64,000 nt of DNA from Aphanothece sacrum FPU1. Its GTDB lineage: Bacteria; Cyanobacteriota; Cyanobacteriia; Cyanobacteriales; Microcystaceae. The notes beneath the pieces were generated by a model, which saw only the letters and a list, made by a program, of their open reading frames with translations, had not been told where the DNA came from and searched no databases. Where the stretch lies: the NCBI RefSeq assembly GCF_003864295.1, contig NZ_BDQK01000007.1:1-64000 (forward strand), read 5' to 3'. Below are positions 53,669 to 62,649 of the stretch, one piece after another (position 1 is the stretch's first letter; each line of letters opens with the position of its first letter). Both the position numbers and the translations under genes were made by a program.

Positions 53669-53670
53669 TA

Positions 53671-54156
53671 ATGACTAATTTGCTTGAAATTGGCCAAAGT
53701 GCGCCTAATTTTAGTCTAGAAAATAAACCTGATAATTTAATCAGTTTAGTAGACTTTTCGGGTCAATGGTTAGTGCTTTATTTTTACCCTAAAGATAATA
53801 CTCCTGGTTGTACAACCGAAGCCAAAGATTTTACTAACTATGCTTCAGAATTTGACGCTTTAGGGGCTAAAATTATTGGTATTAGTCCCGACTCTACTAC
53901 ATCTCATAGTAAGTTTATTGAAAAACATGAATTATCTGTTACACTTTTAAGTGATCTTGGCCATAAAATTGCTGAAGCTTATGGAGTTTGGGGCTTAAAA
54001 AAATATATGGGCAAAGAATATATAGGCATTATTCGTTCAACTTTTTTAATTGATCCAGAGAGTAAAATTGTTTATATTTGGTCTAAAGTTAAAGTCAAAA
54101 ATCATGCAGAAACGGTCTTAAATAAATTACAAGAGATTCAGTCAAGAAATACTTAA
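53671..54156 (+). CDS. PrxQ/BCP-type peroxiredoxin, one-Cys form
   Basis: About 161 residues from MTNLLEIGQSAPNFSLE; the ATG at 53671 is right behind the protease stop. The peroxidatic Cys47 is in DNTPGCTTEAKDF. In typical BCP/PrxQ the resolving Cys is five residues later, but here it is Lys52, so it must use an external thiol. It reduces hydroperoxides with thioredoxin or glutathione-type donors. Third gene of the BlaI-M56 unit, suggesting a link to oxidative stress. Confidence 0.87.
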   Translation: MTNLLEIGQSAPNFSLENKPDNLISLVDFSGQWLVLYFYPKDNTPGCTTEAKDFTNYASEFDALGAKIIGISPDSTTSHSKFIEKHELSVTLLSDLGHKIAEAYGVWGLKKYMGKEYIGIIRSTFLIDPESKIVYIWSKVKVKNHAETVLNKLQEIQSRNT

Positions 54157-54194
54157 GGATATCAACCAATAGATTTACAAGGAGAGAATGAAGA

Positions 54195-54842
54195 ATGTTA
54201 TTAGAACTCAAGCGATTGACCATTCCCCCAGGACAGAAAGTATTATTACAGGATGTCAGTTGGCAAGAATTTGAGAAAATCCTCGAAGACTTAGGAGAAC
54301 ATCGTGCTGCTAGAATTGCTTACGATCGAGGACTGCTAGAAATTATGACCCCTTTACCTGAACATGAAGTTAGCAAAGTTATTGTTAGTAATTTAATTGA
54401 AGCACTCCTTGAAGAACTAGAGATTGAATTTTGGTGCTTAGGTTCAACCACTTTTAAAAATGAATTAATGAAACAAGGTATCGAACCGGATAACTGTTTC
54501 TATATTGAGAACGAAAGAGCGATCAGAGGGAAAAATCGCCTTGATTTGACCTTCGATCCTCCTCCAGATTTAGCCTTAGAAATCGACCTAACTTCCCGTA
54601 CTCATCCTCATATTTATGCAGCATTAGGTGTACCAGAATTATGGAGATTTGTCTCTGGAAATTTACAGATTAATCGCTTAGAAGAAGGTCAATATATCGA
54701 AGTTGAATATAGTCCCATTTTTCCTAACTTACCTCTTAAAGAAATCATCCCTCATTATCTCAATCAATGTAATATAGAAGGGCGCAATAAAACCATGAAA
54801 GCCTTTAGAGAGTGGGTTAGAGAAGAAAAAATTAAAGCCTGA
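54195..54842 (+). CDS. Uma2 (DUF820) family protein, PD-(D/E)XK fold
   Basis: 215 residues. RIAYDRGLLEIMTPLPEHE, PDNCFYIENE and LDLTFDPPPDLALEIDLTSR are the family pattern, the last with the D...E-x-D core. Uma2 genes are abundant in cyanobacteria and their biological role is unknown, although the fold is nuclease-like. AAGGAGAG precedes the start. It lies between the PrxQ gene and a partial second copy of the PrxQ 3' end. Confidence 0.83.
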   Translation: MLLELKRLTIPPGQKVLLQDVSWQEFEKILEDLGEHRAARIAYDRGLLEIMTPLPEHEVSKVIVSNLIEALLEELEIEFWCLGSTTFKNELMKQGIEPDNCFYIENERAIRGKNRLDLTFDPPPDLALEIDLTSRTHPHIYAALGVPELWRFVSGNLQINRLEEGQYIEVEYSPIFPNLPLKEIIPHYLNQCNIEGRNKTMKAFREWVREEKIKA

Positions 54843-54849
54843 CTCCTGA

Positions 54850-55050
54850 CGGGGTGACAAGTAGAATTTCATTGAAGAGGGGGTTAGGTTTTAGGGGCGT
54901 TTGGGTTGGGGATAAATTGAAGATGATGTTGAGGTTTGATAACGGGAAAACCGACTTTGTTTGTAATCCTATGGTCATCAAATTAAATTTCGGTGGAAAT
55001 TTTCCCTATCCCCCAACCCCTGTCTAAACTAGAATCTTGTTGTCACCCCG
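54850..55050. repeat. 201-bp element with terminal inverted repeats
   Basis: CGGGGTGACAA at 54850-54860 and TTGTCACCCCG at 55040-55050 are exact inverted repeats, continued imperfectly inward (GTAGAAT / CTAGAATCTTG). The interior has a second pair, GGGTTGGGGATA with TATCCCCCAACCCC. No reading frame. MITE-like. Confidence 0.7.
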
Positions 55051-55059
55051 TGAGACCTG

Positions 55060-55131
55060 ACTCTCATAGCAAGTTTGCAGAAACGGTCTTAAATAAATTA
55101 CAAGAAATTCAATCAACAAATACTTATTACT
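55060..55131 (+). pseudogene. Partial duplicate of the PrxQ gene 3' end
   Basis: GCAGAAACGGTCTTAAATAA followed by ATTACAAGAAATTCAATCAA repeats the end of the PrxQ gene (about 54105-54155), encoding AETVLNKLQEIQSTNTYY. The stretch GACTCTCATAGCAAGTTT before it matches an earlier part of the same gene (about 53889-53915), so the copy has an internal deletion of about 190 bases. Confidence 0.75.
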
Positions 55132-55281
55132 GATTATTTTGATTTTCTCACGAAACATCTAATTGTCTAAAATTGTCTAATTCTGTCTAGGTTTATTGAG
55201 TTTGACAAAGCAGAGGAATATGATATATATATTAATATCCGGATCAACTTTACAAACCATACATTTCTAAGGATCAATTAA

Positions 55282-56016
55282 ATGTCTCAAAAATTTTTAT
55301 TTGATTACGCCTCTTTACCCTATGGCACCAATGGAAACGACTCCGATTGGAATCGAATGAACTGGCGATGTGAACTTCTATTAACTCGCAATAAAGAGTT
55401 GATTAAGGGTAGTTGAGTTTTAGATCTAGCCTGTAACAACGGAAGATTATCTTATCCTTGTTTAGCATTAGGAGCTAAAGAAGTCGTTGGGGTTGAGGGT
55501 AGACAAGAATTAATTGATTTGGGACAACAGTATCTTAAAGACACTGAATATTCCGAAAAAATGCAGTTTATAAAGATGGATCTTTTTGATTATTTAGCGT
55601 CAGTTCCAACAGGATCTTTTGATGTGATTAACTGTTTTGGATTTCTTTATCATACCACTAGACAAGTTGATTTTTTCAGAGAAATTGCCAGAATTAAACC
55701 TAAACACGTCATCATTGATACCAATGTTGGTAAAAATTACTTTTGGTTTGGTCAATCAGGATTATCAAAACAACCCTGTTTATTATTAGTAACCGAAGAT
55801 CCTAAAGAAACAAGAAATACTATAGATCAAGATGGTGTCGCCTTTTGGCCAACTAAATCTTTTTTAGAGAAAATGTTTCAACTGATTAATTACGATCATC
55901 ATCAAATTAACTACCGTAACCAAGAAATTAAAAACTGGACAGCAATGAGAGATTATAAAAAAGGATATCGCATTTCTTATCTAGCTCATTTGAACAACCG
56001 TAACGTAAGTTCCTAA
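55282..56016 (+). pseudogene. SAM-dependent methyltransferase with an in-frame TGA
   Basis: From the ATG at 55282 the protein reads MSQKFLFDYASLPYGTNG up to KELIKGS, then TGA at 55414-55416, then continues without a frame change as VLDLACNNGRLSYPCLALGA (motif I) to the natural end at 56016, 244 codons in all. Motif II (VVGVEGRQELID) and later blocks (FDVINCFGFLYHTT) are intact. A single TGG (Trp) to TGA change would explain it, so the loss is recent or the read is wrong. The part after the stop has an internal ATG at 55519, but starting there would omit motif I. Confidence 0.8.
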
Positions 56017-56141
56017 ACTCTTCATAGTTTATTGATCCTTACTTGCCTTTTGGCTATTGCTTAATAAGGGAATTTTCGATACTATAGCAATCAGTAATGA
56101 TATGTGAGAAACAAAAATATACTAGGACATAATAGTATTAT

Positions 56142-56169
56142 ATCCCTACAAATACACCCTTGTAGGGAT
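56142..56169. terminator. Hairpin between the methyltransferase and Uma2 genes
   Basis: ATCCCTACAA (56142-56151) pairs perfectly with TTGTAGGGAT (56160-56169) around an 8-base loop. It lies between two convergent genes; T-runs are weak. Confidence 0.4.
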
Positions 56170-56231
56170 TTAACACTGTTAAATCCTCCTCTTAATTTTC
56201 TCACAATGCCAAACGGCGATTGCCATACTTA

Positions 56232-56783
56232 TCATTCAAATTCAGGGGCCCAGACTTCTACAACAGGTAATTCCCATCCCGCAAGAATTTCTGGTACTTC
56301 AAGTACATCCCCATCTTTCAGGACAATTTTATCTGCATTGAGACGATAAACTTCCATAGTACGAGTTCTGGGATCAACTAATACTCCAACTGTAGTACCT
56401 AATTCCAAAAATTGCTGTATCTTCTCACGTAATTTAGTCAAACTATCAGTTTTAGATTTAACTTCAAACATCAAATCAGGAACTAATTCTGCATAATCTT
56501 CTGTAGTGTGAGGTAAACGTTGAGCTATAATAAAAGAAACATCAGGAGCGCGGACATCTCCATCTTCGTTAGGTAAGCGAAAACCACCACTAGAACCTGA
56601 CACTCTACCTAGACGACGAGGACGCACCCAATTACGAAGTTGGGCGGCAATTTCGATCCCTATTTCCTCCGATTCTAAACCTGAAGGACTCATAAAAATA
56701 ACATCTCCCTCGACTAATTCCATCCGATAATCAGGATGTTCTGCTTGTAGTTTCTCTAAATCTTTAACCGTTAAATTTGGCAT
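56232..56783 (-). CDS. Uma2 (DUF820) family protein
   Basis: 183 residues. YRMELVEGDVIFMSP, RAPDVSFIIAQRLP and VPDLMFEVKSKTDSL (the E-x-K element) are conserved, followed by GVLVDPRTRTMEVYR. A predicted nuclease fold with unknown role. Second of three Uma2 genes in the window; this one has the E-V-K core of the commoner subgroup. Confidence 0.83.
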   Translation of the reverse strand: MPNLTVKDLEKLQAEHPDYRMELVEGDVIFMSPSGLESEEIGIEIAAQLRNWVRPRRLGRVSGSSGGFRLPNEDGDVRAPDVSFIIAQRLPHTTEDYAELVPDLMFEVKSKTDSLTKLREKIQQFLELGTTVGVLVDPRTRTMEVYRLNADKIVLKDGDVLEVPEILAGWELPVVEVWAPEFE

Positions 56784-56822
56784 TTTTAATGTCTTCCATT
56801 CCTATCAGACGCAAAACTATGT

Positions 56823-56915
56823 AAGGGCGAGTTTTTGTAGAAGCGGGTTTTTGTAGAGGCGGGTTTTTTACAGGAGTTATTATTCTCAGCAAAAAAGTTA
56901 AATAAACCCGCCCTC
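56823..56915. repeat. Palindromic repeat, copy 7 of the GGGCGGG family, with expanded left arm
   Basis: The left arm is repeated in variants: GGGCGAGTTTTTGTAG, AAGCGGGTTTTTGTAG, AGGCGGGTTTTTTACAG. The right arm is AAACCCGCCC at about 56905-56914. The right arm is inside the 3' end of the cpcF-like gene. Confidence 0.75.
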
Positions 56916-57539
56916 TTGTAACGCCAATTGAATCCGCACTCTTACCCCTAATTCTGGCTCACTTTCAAGCATAACGTGGAATCGTTCGACAATTGAAAAA
57001 GCAAGGGGTTCCTGGGTCTGTTTAAGCACACTGAGCAAAGATTGTAACCCCACAACCGCCCCATAACGTACCACCCATTCAGGGTCTTGAGAAACACCAA
57101 TTAGGGTATTAATAGCTTGATGTTGCGCTTCTACTAATTCTTCAGTGGGAAACTTGTCCCAACAAATATTACCCAAACCTCTGGCCGCTGCCCGACGAAC
57201 ACTTAAAGAAAAATCGCTGGTAGCGGCTTCTATTAAGTGATGGAGAGACTTAGGGTGGCCAATACCCGCTAAAGCACGAGTCGCCCAAGCTCTGGCCCCA
57301 TAATTATAACCATCAATTTGTTCTAATAAGGCCGGAACCGCCACATCCCCTAAACTAATTAAACCATCTACGGCTGCTACAGCAGCCCCTGGATTGTTAT
57401 AAGCTAACACAGTGATTAAAGTGCCAATAGACCCTTCATTAGTGCTATTGGCCAAATCTGTAACCGCATCCAATAACCCCTGAGATGAATCAGCCTTTTC
57501 AACCGATTGAATCAGTAAGTTAACGTCTTGATCTTTCAT
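56898..57539 (-). CDS. cpcF: HEAT-repeat phycobilin lyase subunit, CpcF type
   Basis: 213 residues, the normal CpcF length. GYNYGARAWATRALAGIG and LSVRRAAARGLGNICWDK are hallmarks, and the first third has NNPGAAVAAVDGLI. CpcF works with CpcE to attach phycocyanobilin to Cys84 of the phycocyanin alpha subunit. It is not beside cpcE or the cpc operon here. The last residues (QEGGFI) are encoded by the arm of a dispersed palindrome. Related lyase subunits (PecF, CpeF) are alternatives. Confidence 0.78.
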   Translation of the reverse strand: MKDQDVNLLIQSVEKADSSQGLLDAVTDLANSTNEGSIGTLITVLAYNNPGAAVAAVDGLISLGDVAVPALLEQIDGYNYGARAWATRALAGIGHPKSLHHLIEAATSDFSLSVRRAAARGLGNICWDKFPTEELVEAQHQAINTLIGVSQDPEWVVRYGAVVGLQSLLSVLKQTQEPLAFSIVERFHVMLESEPELGVRVRIQLALQEGGFI

Positions 57540-57586
57540 GGTTTACCCATCTTAAATTGTTCAATGTCCTCAAAAATAGGGAACAA

Positions 57587-57880
57587 CTATTCATTAAACC
57601 CTAATAATCGTTTGGTATGAACGATCGCGGCTACCGTTACCTCGTTATCTTGGACACGGTAAATGACACGATAGGTATAAGCCAATTTATCTCTAAGGGT
57701 GGAATTATCCCCCTCAGAAATAATAGCCCCCGTTAAAGGGTCTTTTTCTAGTTGGCGGGTTGTTTCGATAATTTGGCGGACAACAGCCGCCGCATAAGAA
57801 GGCGAGTCGCGGGCTATGTAAGTCGCAATTGCATCCACATCCTCAACCGCTCTAGAAGACCAGATTACTCGATAAGCCAT
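57587..57880 (-). CDS. ParE/RelE-type toxin
   Basis: 97 residues. VIWSSRAVEDVDAIATYIAR and LRDKLAYTYRVIYRV, then AIVHTKRLL, are the ParE pattern. ParE toxins poison DNA gyrase; other members cut mRNA. It overlaps the upstream antitoxin gene by 16 bases. Confidence 0.83.
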   Translation of the reverse strand: MAYRVIWSSRAVEDVDAIATYIARDSPSYAAAVVRQIIETTRQLEKDPLTGAIISEGDNSTLRDKLAYTYRVIYRVQDNEVTVAAIVHTKRLLGFNE

Positions 57881-58053
57881 TTGTTTAGCAGCCCCTCGAC
57901 TTCTTCCTGTTGTAAGATGGTTTCATGATTAGCAATATACAATCCTTGACGAACTTTTTCAAGGACATATAAATGATACTGAATATCTTCAATTGAACAA
58001 TCATCCGGTAATTGATTTAAGATCGACTGAATTTTTTGTTTAATGGTATTCAT
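57865..58053 (-). CDS. Antitoxin paired with the ParE-type toxin
   Basis: 62 residues. QSILNQLPDDCSIEDIQYHL and a C-terminal QQEEVEGLLNKWLIE match small antitoxins that precede ParE-type toxins in cyanobacteria. Promoter proximal in the pair. No obvious DNA-binding domain, which is usual for this small group. Confidence 0.75.
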   Translation of the reverse strand: MNTIKQKIQSILNQLPDDCSIEDIQYHLYVLEKVRQGLYIANHETILQQEEVEGLLNKWLIE

Positions 58054-58220
58054 AAAGGATATAAGTAGTTTTGATCGGGTTAGAAAGAAGTTAAGATTAT
58101 TTTTCTTATTTTACCCAGATCTTTTAATCAGTTCCCTACTTTCCACAATTATCGATAGAATATGTTAAGTTCAATGAACCTGGAAACGGTTGCTTAAAAC
58201 TTCTTAACTAATCAATCCTT

Positions 58221-59108
58221 ATGGAAATCCGCCGACGACACCCCAATCCCTCTATAGAAGTTGAAATAGTGCGCTATCAGGCAACTGTCCCCGATGCTGA
58301 ACCGCGACATATTCTGGAAGAAATTGTTTGGCATAAAGAAAAAGAAGTCACTCGTCTGCGGGAACGTCTTCCTCTCCTAGAGTTACGCAAACAAGTCAAA
58401 GATTTATCTCCCCCTAAAGATTTTTTAGGGGCTATTATCTCAGGTAAAACTCAACCCGCTTTGATCGCAGAAGTTAAAAAAGCCTCCCCCACTAAAGGTG
58501 TCATTCGAGAAGATTTTGATCCCGTTGCCATCGCCTCAGCTTATGTTAAAGGTGGGGCTAGTTGTTTATCGGTTCTGACTGATGCTAAATTTTTTCAGGG
58601 CAGTTTTGAGAACTTGTCCTTAGTGCGTCAAGCAGTAGATATTCCCCTACTGTGCAAAGAATTTATACTCTATCCCTATCAAATCTATCTGGCCCGCACC
58701 AACGGGGCCGATGCTGTTTTACTGATTGCAGCTATTTTAACAGATGTAGACATACAATATTTTGTTAAAATTGTCAAGGGATTGGGCATGACTCCTTTAA
58801 TTGAAGTCCATTCTCTGACAGAACTTGATCGAGTATTGGCTATTGAAGGGGTATCTTTGATCGGCATTAATAACCGTAATTTAGAAACCTTTGAGGTAGA
58901 TCTTAACACAACTACTCAATTATTAGCCAGTCGTCGAGATAAAATTGAAGCGTTAGGAATTGTTATGATTAGTGAATCAGGATTACATACCCCTGACGAT
59001 CTGCAAAAAGTTTATCAGGCAGGTGCTAAGGGAGTGTTAATTGGGGAATCTTTAGTCAAACAACCCGATCCTGCTGGCGCGATCGCTGCCTTATTTTCTG
59101 GATTTTAG
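58221..59108 (+). CDS. trpC: Indole-3-glycerol phosphate synthase
   Basis: 295 residues. [70 protein letters not shown] and [13 protein letters not shown] cover the catalytic Lys and Glu residues of the TIM barrel. It closes the indole ring in tryptophan synthesis. The N-terminal extension of about 30 residues is usual in cyanobacteria. Single gene, not in a trp operon. Confidence 0.95.
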   Translation: MEIRRRHPNPSIEVEIVRYQATVPDAEPRHILEEIVWHKEKEVTRLRERLPLLELRKQVKDLSPPKDFLGAIISGKTQPALIAEVKKASPTKGVIREDFDPVAIASAYVKGGASCLSVLTDAKFFQGSFENLSLVRQAVDIPLLCKEFILYPYQIYLARTNGADAVLLIAAILTDVDIQYFVKIVKGLGMTPLIEVHSLTELDRVLAIEGVSLIGINNRNLETFEVDLNTTTQLLASRRDKIEALGIVMISESGLHTPDDLQKVYQAGAKGVLIGESLVKQPDPAGAIAALFSGF

Positions 59109-59214
59109 GGGGAATTTTCCGACAAAATTAGGAACAATTTCTTGCTTTTATTTATCTTCTTGGCAAGAATGAGAATGATATGTCTTTAAGCGACGCACCA
59201 CTGATAACGAATAA

Positions 59215-59511
59215 TTGCCAATGTCTCCTATGAACCCTCTTCCTTTACCCTCTCTAGTTCACTACGAATTATTACTACAATTGCTAGAACGCAAAACCTT
59301 ATCTATTGCTTACGAAAAACCTGCCTTACAAGACCAGGTTCAACAACTAATTGTGTCTTTACGCAAGGCCAGAGCGCAACAAAAACAACTAGAAGCCATT
59401 TGTCAACAAACTCACATTCCGGTTGAACATCACTGGTCACTTAATAGTATTGATGCTAATTCAGAATCAGGAGAACCACCCTTAAACAGTCCCGAAACTT
59501 TGGGGGAATGA
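59215..59511 (+). CDS. Cyanobacterial small protein, DUF5340-like
   Basis: 98 residues. LPLPSLVHYELLLQLLERKT and QVQQLIVSLRKARAQQKQLE match a conserved cyanobacterial family of unknown function. Soluble and helical, with an unstructured C-terminus. The two ATGs at 59221 and 59230 are other possible starts. Confidence 0.65.
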   Translation: MPMSPMNPLPLPSLVHYELLLQLLERKTLSIAYEKPALQDQVQQLIVSLRKARAQQKQLEAICQQTHIPVEHHWSLNSIDANSESGEPPLNSPETLGE

Positions 59512-59683
59512 CCAAACAACACTATAAAACATATTACACGAATAACACGAAAAGCGATCGCACACAATAATTAGCTAAATATTGAAACTAATTCTACTGA
59601 TTCCTTATTAGACTAGACTGTACAGTTTGATTTTGTGGTAAGTCAGTCCAAACTCCGGATAATACATATATACAAAAAATGAG

Positions 59684-59710
59684 AACCCCTGGAAGAACCC
59701 CCAGGGGTTT
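59684..59710. terminator. GC-rich hairpin upstream of pgk
   Basis: AACCCCTGG (59684-59692) pairs with CCAGGGGTT (59701-59709). On the minus strand a T-run (CTCATTTTTTG) follows, on the plus strand only TTTAAC. It may end transcripts from the DUF5340 gene or serve as a stabilising hairpin in the pgk leader. Confidence 0.5.
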
Positions 59711-59747
59711 AACATTAAGAATGTAATGCATTTAAAGGAAATTGACT

Positions 59748-60950
59748 ATGCCTAAGAAGACTATAGCAAATTTGACAGAAGCTGACTTAGCTGGAAAGCG
59801 TGTTTTGGTGCGAGTTGACTTTAATGTCCCCCTTGATGGTACTACTATCACAGACGATACCCGAATTCGGGCCGCCCTTCCTACTATTAAAGATTTACTG
59901 TCTAAAGGGGCAAAAGTTATTCTCTGTAGTCACATGGGTCGTCCCAAGGGTAAAGTTGTCCCCAGCATGAGTTTAGGCACTGTAGCAGTCCGTTTATCGG
60001 AGTTATTAGGACAACCAGTGGTGATGTGTGATGACTGTGTTGGTGACGCTGTAGTGGCAACCATTGGTAAGCTACAAAATGGTCAGGTTGCTATGTTAGA
60101 AAATCTTCGTTTCCATGATGAAGAAGAAGCAAATGACCCTGAATTTGCTAAAAAATTGGCGGCTAATGCGGATTTATATGTTAATGATGCTTTTGGAACT
60201 GCTCACCGCGCCCATGCTTCTACTGAAGGGGTGACACATTATCTGAGTCCGAGTGTTGCGGGTTATCTCATTGAGAAAGAATTAACTTATCTCCAAGCTG
60301 CTATTGAAAACCCCAAACGTCCCCTAGCTGCTATTATTGGCGGTTCTAAGGTTTCTAGTAAAATTGGCGTCATTGAAACTCTCCTGGAAAAGTGCGATAA
60401 ATTACTGATTGGTGGGGGTATGATTTTCACTTTTTACAAGGCCCGGGGCTTAAATGTTGGTAAATCTTTAGTAGAAGAAGATAAGTTAGAATTAGCGAAA
60501 TCTTTGGAAGCTAAGGCCAAAGAAAAAGGGGTAGAATTCTTGTTACCTACTGATGTAGTTTTAGCCGATAATTTTGCTAAAGATGCTAATTCTAAAATTG
60601 CCAGCATTGAAAGCATTGAAGATGGTTGGATGGGATTAGATATTGGCCCAGATTCTATTAAAGTGTTTCAAGATGCTTTAGCTGAATGTAAATCCGTGAT
60701 TTGGAATGGCCCTATGGGTGTATTTGAGTTTGATAAATTCGCTGCTGGAACTGATGCGATCGCTCATACTTTGGCGGGTTTAACGGGTACTGGAACTACT
60801 ACTATTATTGGGGGTGGTGACTCGGTTGCTGCGGTGGAAAAAGTTGGAGTTGCTGAGAAAATGAGCCACATTTCTACGGGTGGTGGTGCAAGTTTAGAGT
60901 TGCTAGAAGGTAAAGTCTTACCAGGTATTGAAGCTTTAGACGAAGCGTAA
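59748..60950 (+). CDS. pgk: Phosphoglycerate kinase
   Basis: 400 residues from [58 protein letters not shown] and [15 protein letters not shown] cover the 3-phosphoglycerate and nucleotide sites. It works in the Calvin cycle and glycolysis. I choose the ATG at 59748, 8-13 bases after AAAGGA; the TTG at 59742 is in frame but less likely. Confidence 0.97.
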   Translation: MPKKTIANLTEADLAGKRVLVRVDFNVPLDGTTITDDTRIRAALPTIKDLLSKGAKVILCSHMGRPKGKVVPSMSLGTVAVRLSELLGQPVVMCDDCVGDAVVATIGKLQNGQVAMLENLRFHDEEEANDPEFAKKLAANADLYVNDAFGTAHRAHASTEGVTHYLSPSVAGYLIEKELTYLQAAIENPKRPLAAIIGGSKVSSKIGVIETLLEKCDKLLIGGGMIFTFYKARGLNVGKSLVEEDKLELAKSLEAKAKEKGVEFLLPTDVVLADNFAKDANSKIASIESIEDGWMGLDIGPDSIKVFQDALAECKSVIWNGPMGVFEFDKFAAGTDAIAHTLAGLTGTGTTTIIGGGDSVAAVEKVGVAEKMSHISTGGGASLELLEGKVLPGIEALDEA

Positions 60951-61072
60951 TTTTAGCCTATTCATCACTAATAGGTTTTCGGGGGTACTTGAGGTAAAGT
61001 CCCCCTTTTTAAGAGGGATTTAGGGGAATCCAGAAAATATAAAATTATAATTAGTAACCTTTTCCTAGTAGA

Positions 61073-61441
61073 TTAATTTGTGTTTTCTAAGCGTTGAATA
61101 CGACTTTCTAAACCCCTAATTCTTTCTTCAAGGGTTAAATGATCAGATTCATTCGTAATACTGTAGCCAATTAATTGTTCTATCCGTCTTTCATGACGAT
61201 TAGAAATTTCCATTAATCGGGTCATTTCTTCTACCATGATTTGAAGGGTTTCTCTTTCCCGTTCCTGTCTGTCTTGTAATTGGATTTGACGTTCCTGTAA
61301 TTGACGAGAAACAGCTAAAATTTGCTGAATTTGATCTCTGTCTCTGAGTTGATTTTCTTGCAGTTTTAGCTGTCCTTCTTGTAGTTGTCTTTGAACAGCT
61401 AACATACCTTCTATAGTTTTTTGTATTTCTTCAAAGGTCAT
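61073..61441 (-). CDS. Coiled-coil protein of unknown function
   Basis: 122 residues with almost continuous heptads rich in Gln, Glu and Arg (RQLQEGQLKLQENQLRDRDQ, LEERIRGLESRIQRLE). No membrane segment, unlike the 18719-19144 protein. Similar small coiled-coil genes are frequent in cyanobacteria near Uma2 and DUF433 genes. The leader ACTCCTATTAGATATA matches that in front of 18719-19144. Confidence 0.65.
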   Translation of the reverse strand: MTFEEIQKTIEGMLAVQRQLQEGQLKLQENQLRDRDQIQQILAVSRQLQERQIQLQDRQERERETLQIMVEEMTRLMEISNRHERRIEQLIGYSITNESDHLTLEERIRGLESRIQRLENTN

Positions 61442-61474
61442 CGATGTTACACTCCTATTAGATATATTTTGTAA

Positions 61475-61849
61475 TTATTGCTTTTTGATTTCTCGCTGAG
61501 TTCTGCGTTCCTGAAGTTTGATTCGCACCGCTTCATATTCAGCGCGAGGGGAAGCAGCAGCAATACGCGCGAAGCGTTCACGGTTGCGATCTTCCCAATA
61601 TTGGCGAGTTTCTTCGGCTGATTGCAAAATTGCTTGATACTCGGCTTCTATCTCTGTCTGATGCGCCTCAATGTAGGAAAGGGCAATCCGCAACTGCTCA
61701 TCGGTGAGGTTCAATGCGTCACGAATGAATTTAGGGGGATATTGGGCTTTGAGATGATCCATTATATCATAAAGGGTTATGCGTGTCCCCGCGATCGCTA
61801 GTCCCCTTTCTGTGCGGACGATAGTTATTTGATTAGGTTGTGAAGTCAT
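61475..61849 (-). CDS. DUF433 protein
   Basis: 124 residues. IVRTERGLAIAGTRITLYDIMDHL-type N-terminus and FIRDALNLTDEQLRIALSYI are the DUF433 helix-turn-helix-like fold, often an antitoxin partner of PIN-type toxins. The C-terminus is a charged helix (EETRQYWEDRNRERF). No toxin is adjacent, so it may act alone. ATG chosen at 61849. Confidence 0.78.
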   Translation of the reverse strand: MTSQPNQITIVRTERGLAIAGTRITLYDIMDHLKAQYPPKFIRDALNLTDEQLRIALSYIEAHQTEIEAEYQAILQSAEETRQYWEDRNRERFARIAAASPRAEYEAVRIKLQERRTQREIKKQ

Positions 61850-61940
61850 AGTCCTAAACCTCCAAAAATTACATATATATTACTTTGCTAAAAAACAAGC
61901 TAGGTAAGCTAACACTCATTTAAATTTTATATGATGAAAT

Positions 61941-62282
61941 TTAGGAATCTTGTTGAGGAACAATTTTTGTGAGATTTACCACTAATTCAGGGATATTTAT
62001 TTGAATAACTAACCAGACGAGTTGAAGATTAATTTCATGATAGTCATGAACTAATTTATTTCGCATTCCAATAATTTTACTATAGGGAATCTCTGGATAT
62101 TGTTGTTGAAACTCTGGAGAAATACGTCGCATTGCTTCCCCTAAAACAGAAATCTCATAAAGAACAGCAGCTTGAGTTTTAAGATCATTAGCAAACATTT
62201 TTTCATCCATTCCAGAGGTAAATTCTAAAATGCGTTGAGCAAAAATTAGAGCATCTAAAATAGAAGCCTTATCTTTCTCCAT
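61941..62282 (-). CDS. HepT-like HEPN-domain RNase toxin (DUF86)
   Basis: 113 residues. The HEPN motif R-x4-6-H is in GMRNKLVHDYHEINLQLVW. HepT toxins are RNases kept inactive by AMPylation or binding of the partner MntA nucleotidyltransferase. It overlaps that gene by 14 bases. Confidence 0.85.
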   Translation of the reverse strand: MEKDKASILDALIFAQRILEFTSGMDEKMFANDLKTQAAVLYEISVLGEAMRRISPEFQQQYPEIPYSKIIGMRNKLVHDYHEINLQLVWLVIQINIPELVVNLTKIVPQQDS

Positions 62283-62637
62283 AAATCACCTCTGCTGTTC
62301 CTAAAATATTACGTCGTCTAATCCAATTATGACTAATCTCAATACTATGCTTAAAAATAAGATCTATCTCTCTTTTTACCATTCTTTTTAGTTCTTCTTC
62401 GATCTCATCAATTTCAACTAATCCAATTTTTGCTTCTGGTGAGAAAGTTACCAAAAAATCAATATCACTTTCTGCATTAAAATCTTCTCGTAATACTGAG
62501 CCAAATAAAGCTAATTCGGTGATTTTTCGTCCTTGGCAAAATTTAGCCAATTCTTCTAAAGAAATGCCTAATCGCTGTTCAATCATTTGAGAATTTATTA
62601 CTGGTTTTAATGTTGACATAATTTCATTCATCGTCAT
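62269..62637 (-). CDS. MntA-like nucleotidyltransferase antitoxin
   Basis: 122 residues. ELALFGSVLREDFNAESDID is the GS-x10-D-x-D motif of minimal nucleotidyltransferases. Paired with the HepT-like gene downstream, giving the usual MNT/HEPN toxin-antitoxin module. It should modify the HEPN Tyr (motif RNxxxHDY) to silence the toxin. Confidence 0.85.
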   Translation of the reverse strand: MTMNEIMSTLKPVINSQMIEQRLGISLEELAKFCQGRKITELALFGSVLREDFNAESDIDFLVTFSPEAKIGLVEIDEIEEELKRMVKREIDLIFKHSIEISHNWIRRRNILGTAEVIYGER

Positions 62638-62649
62638 AAACTTATCAAA

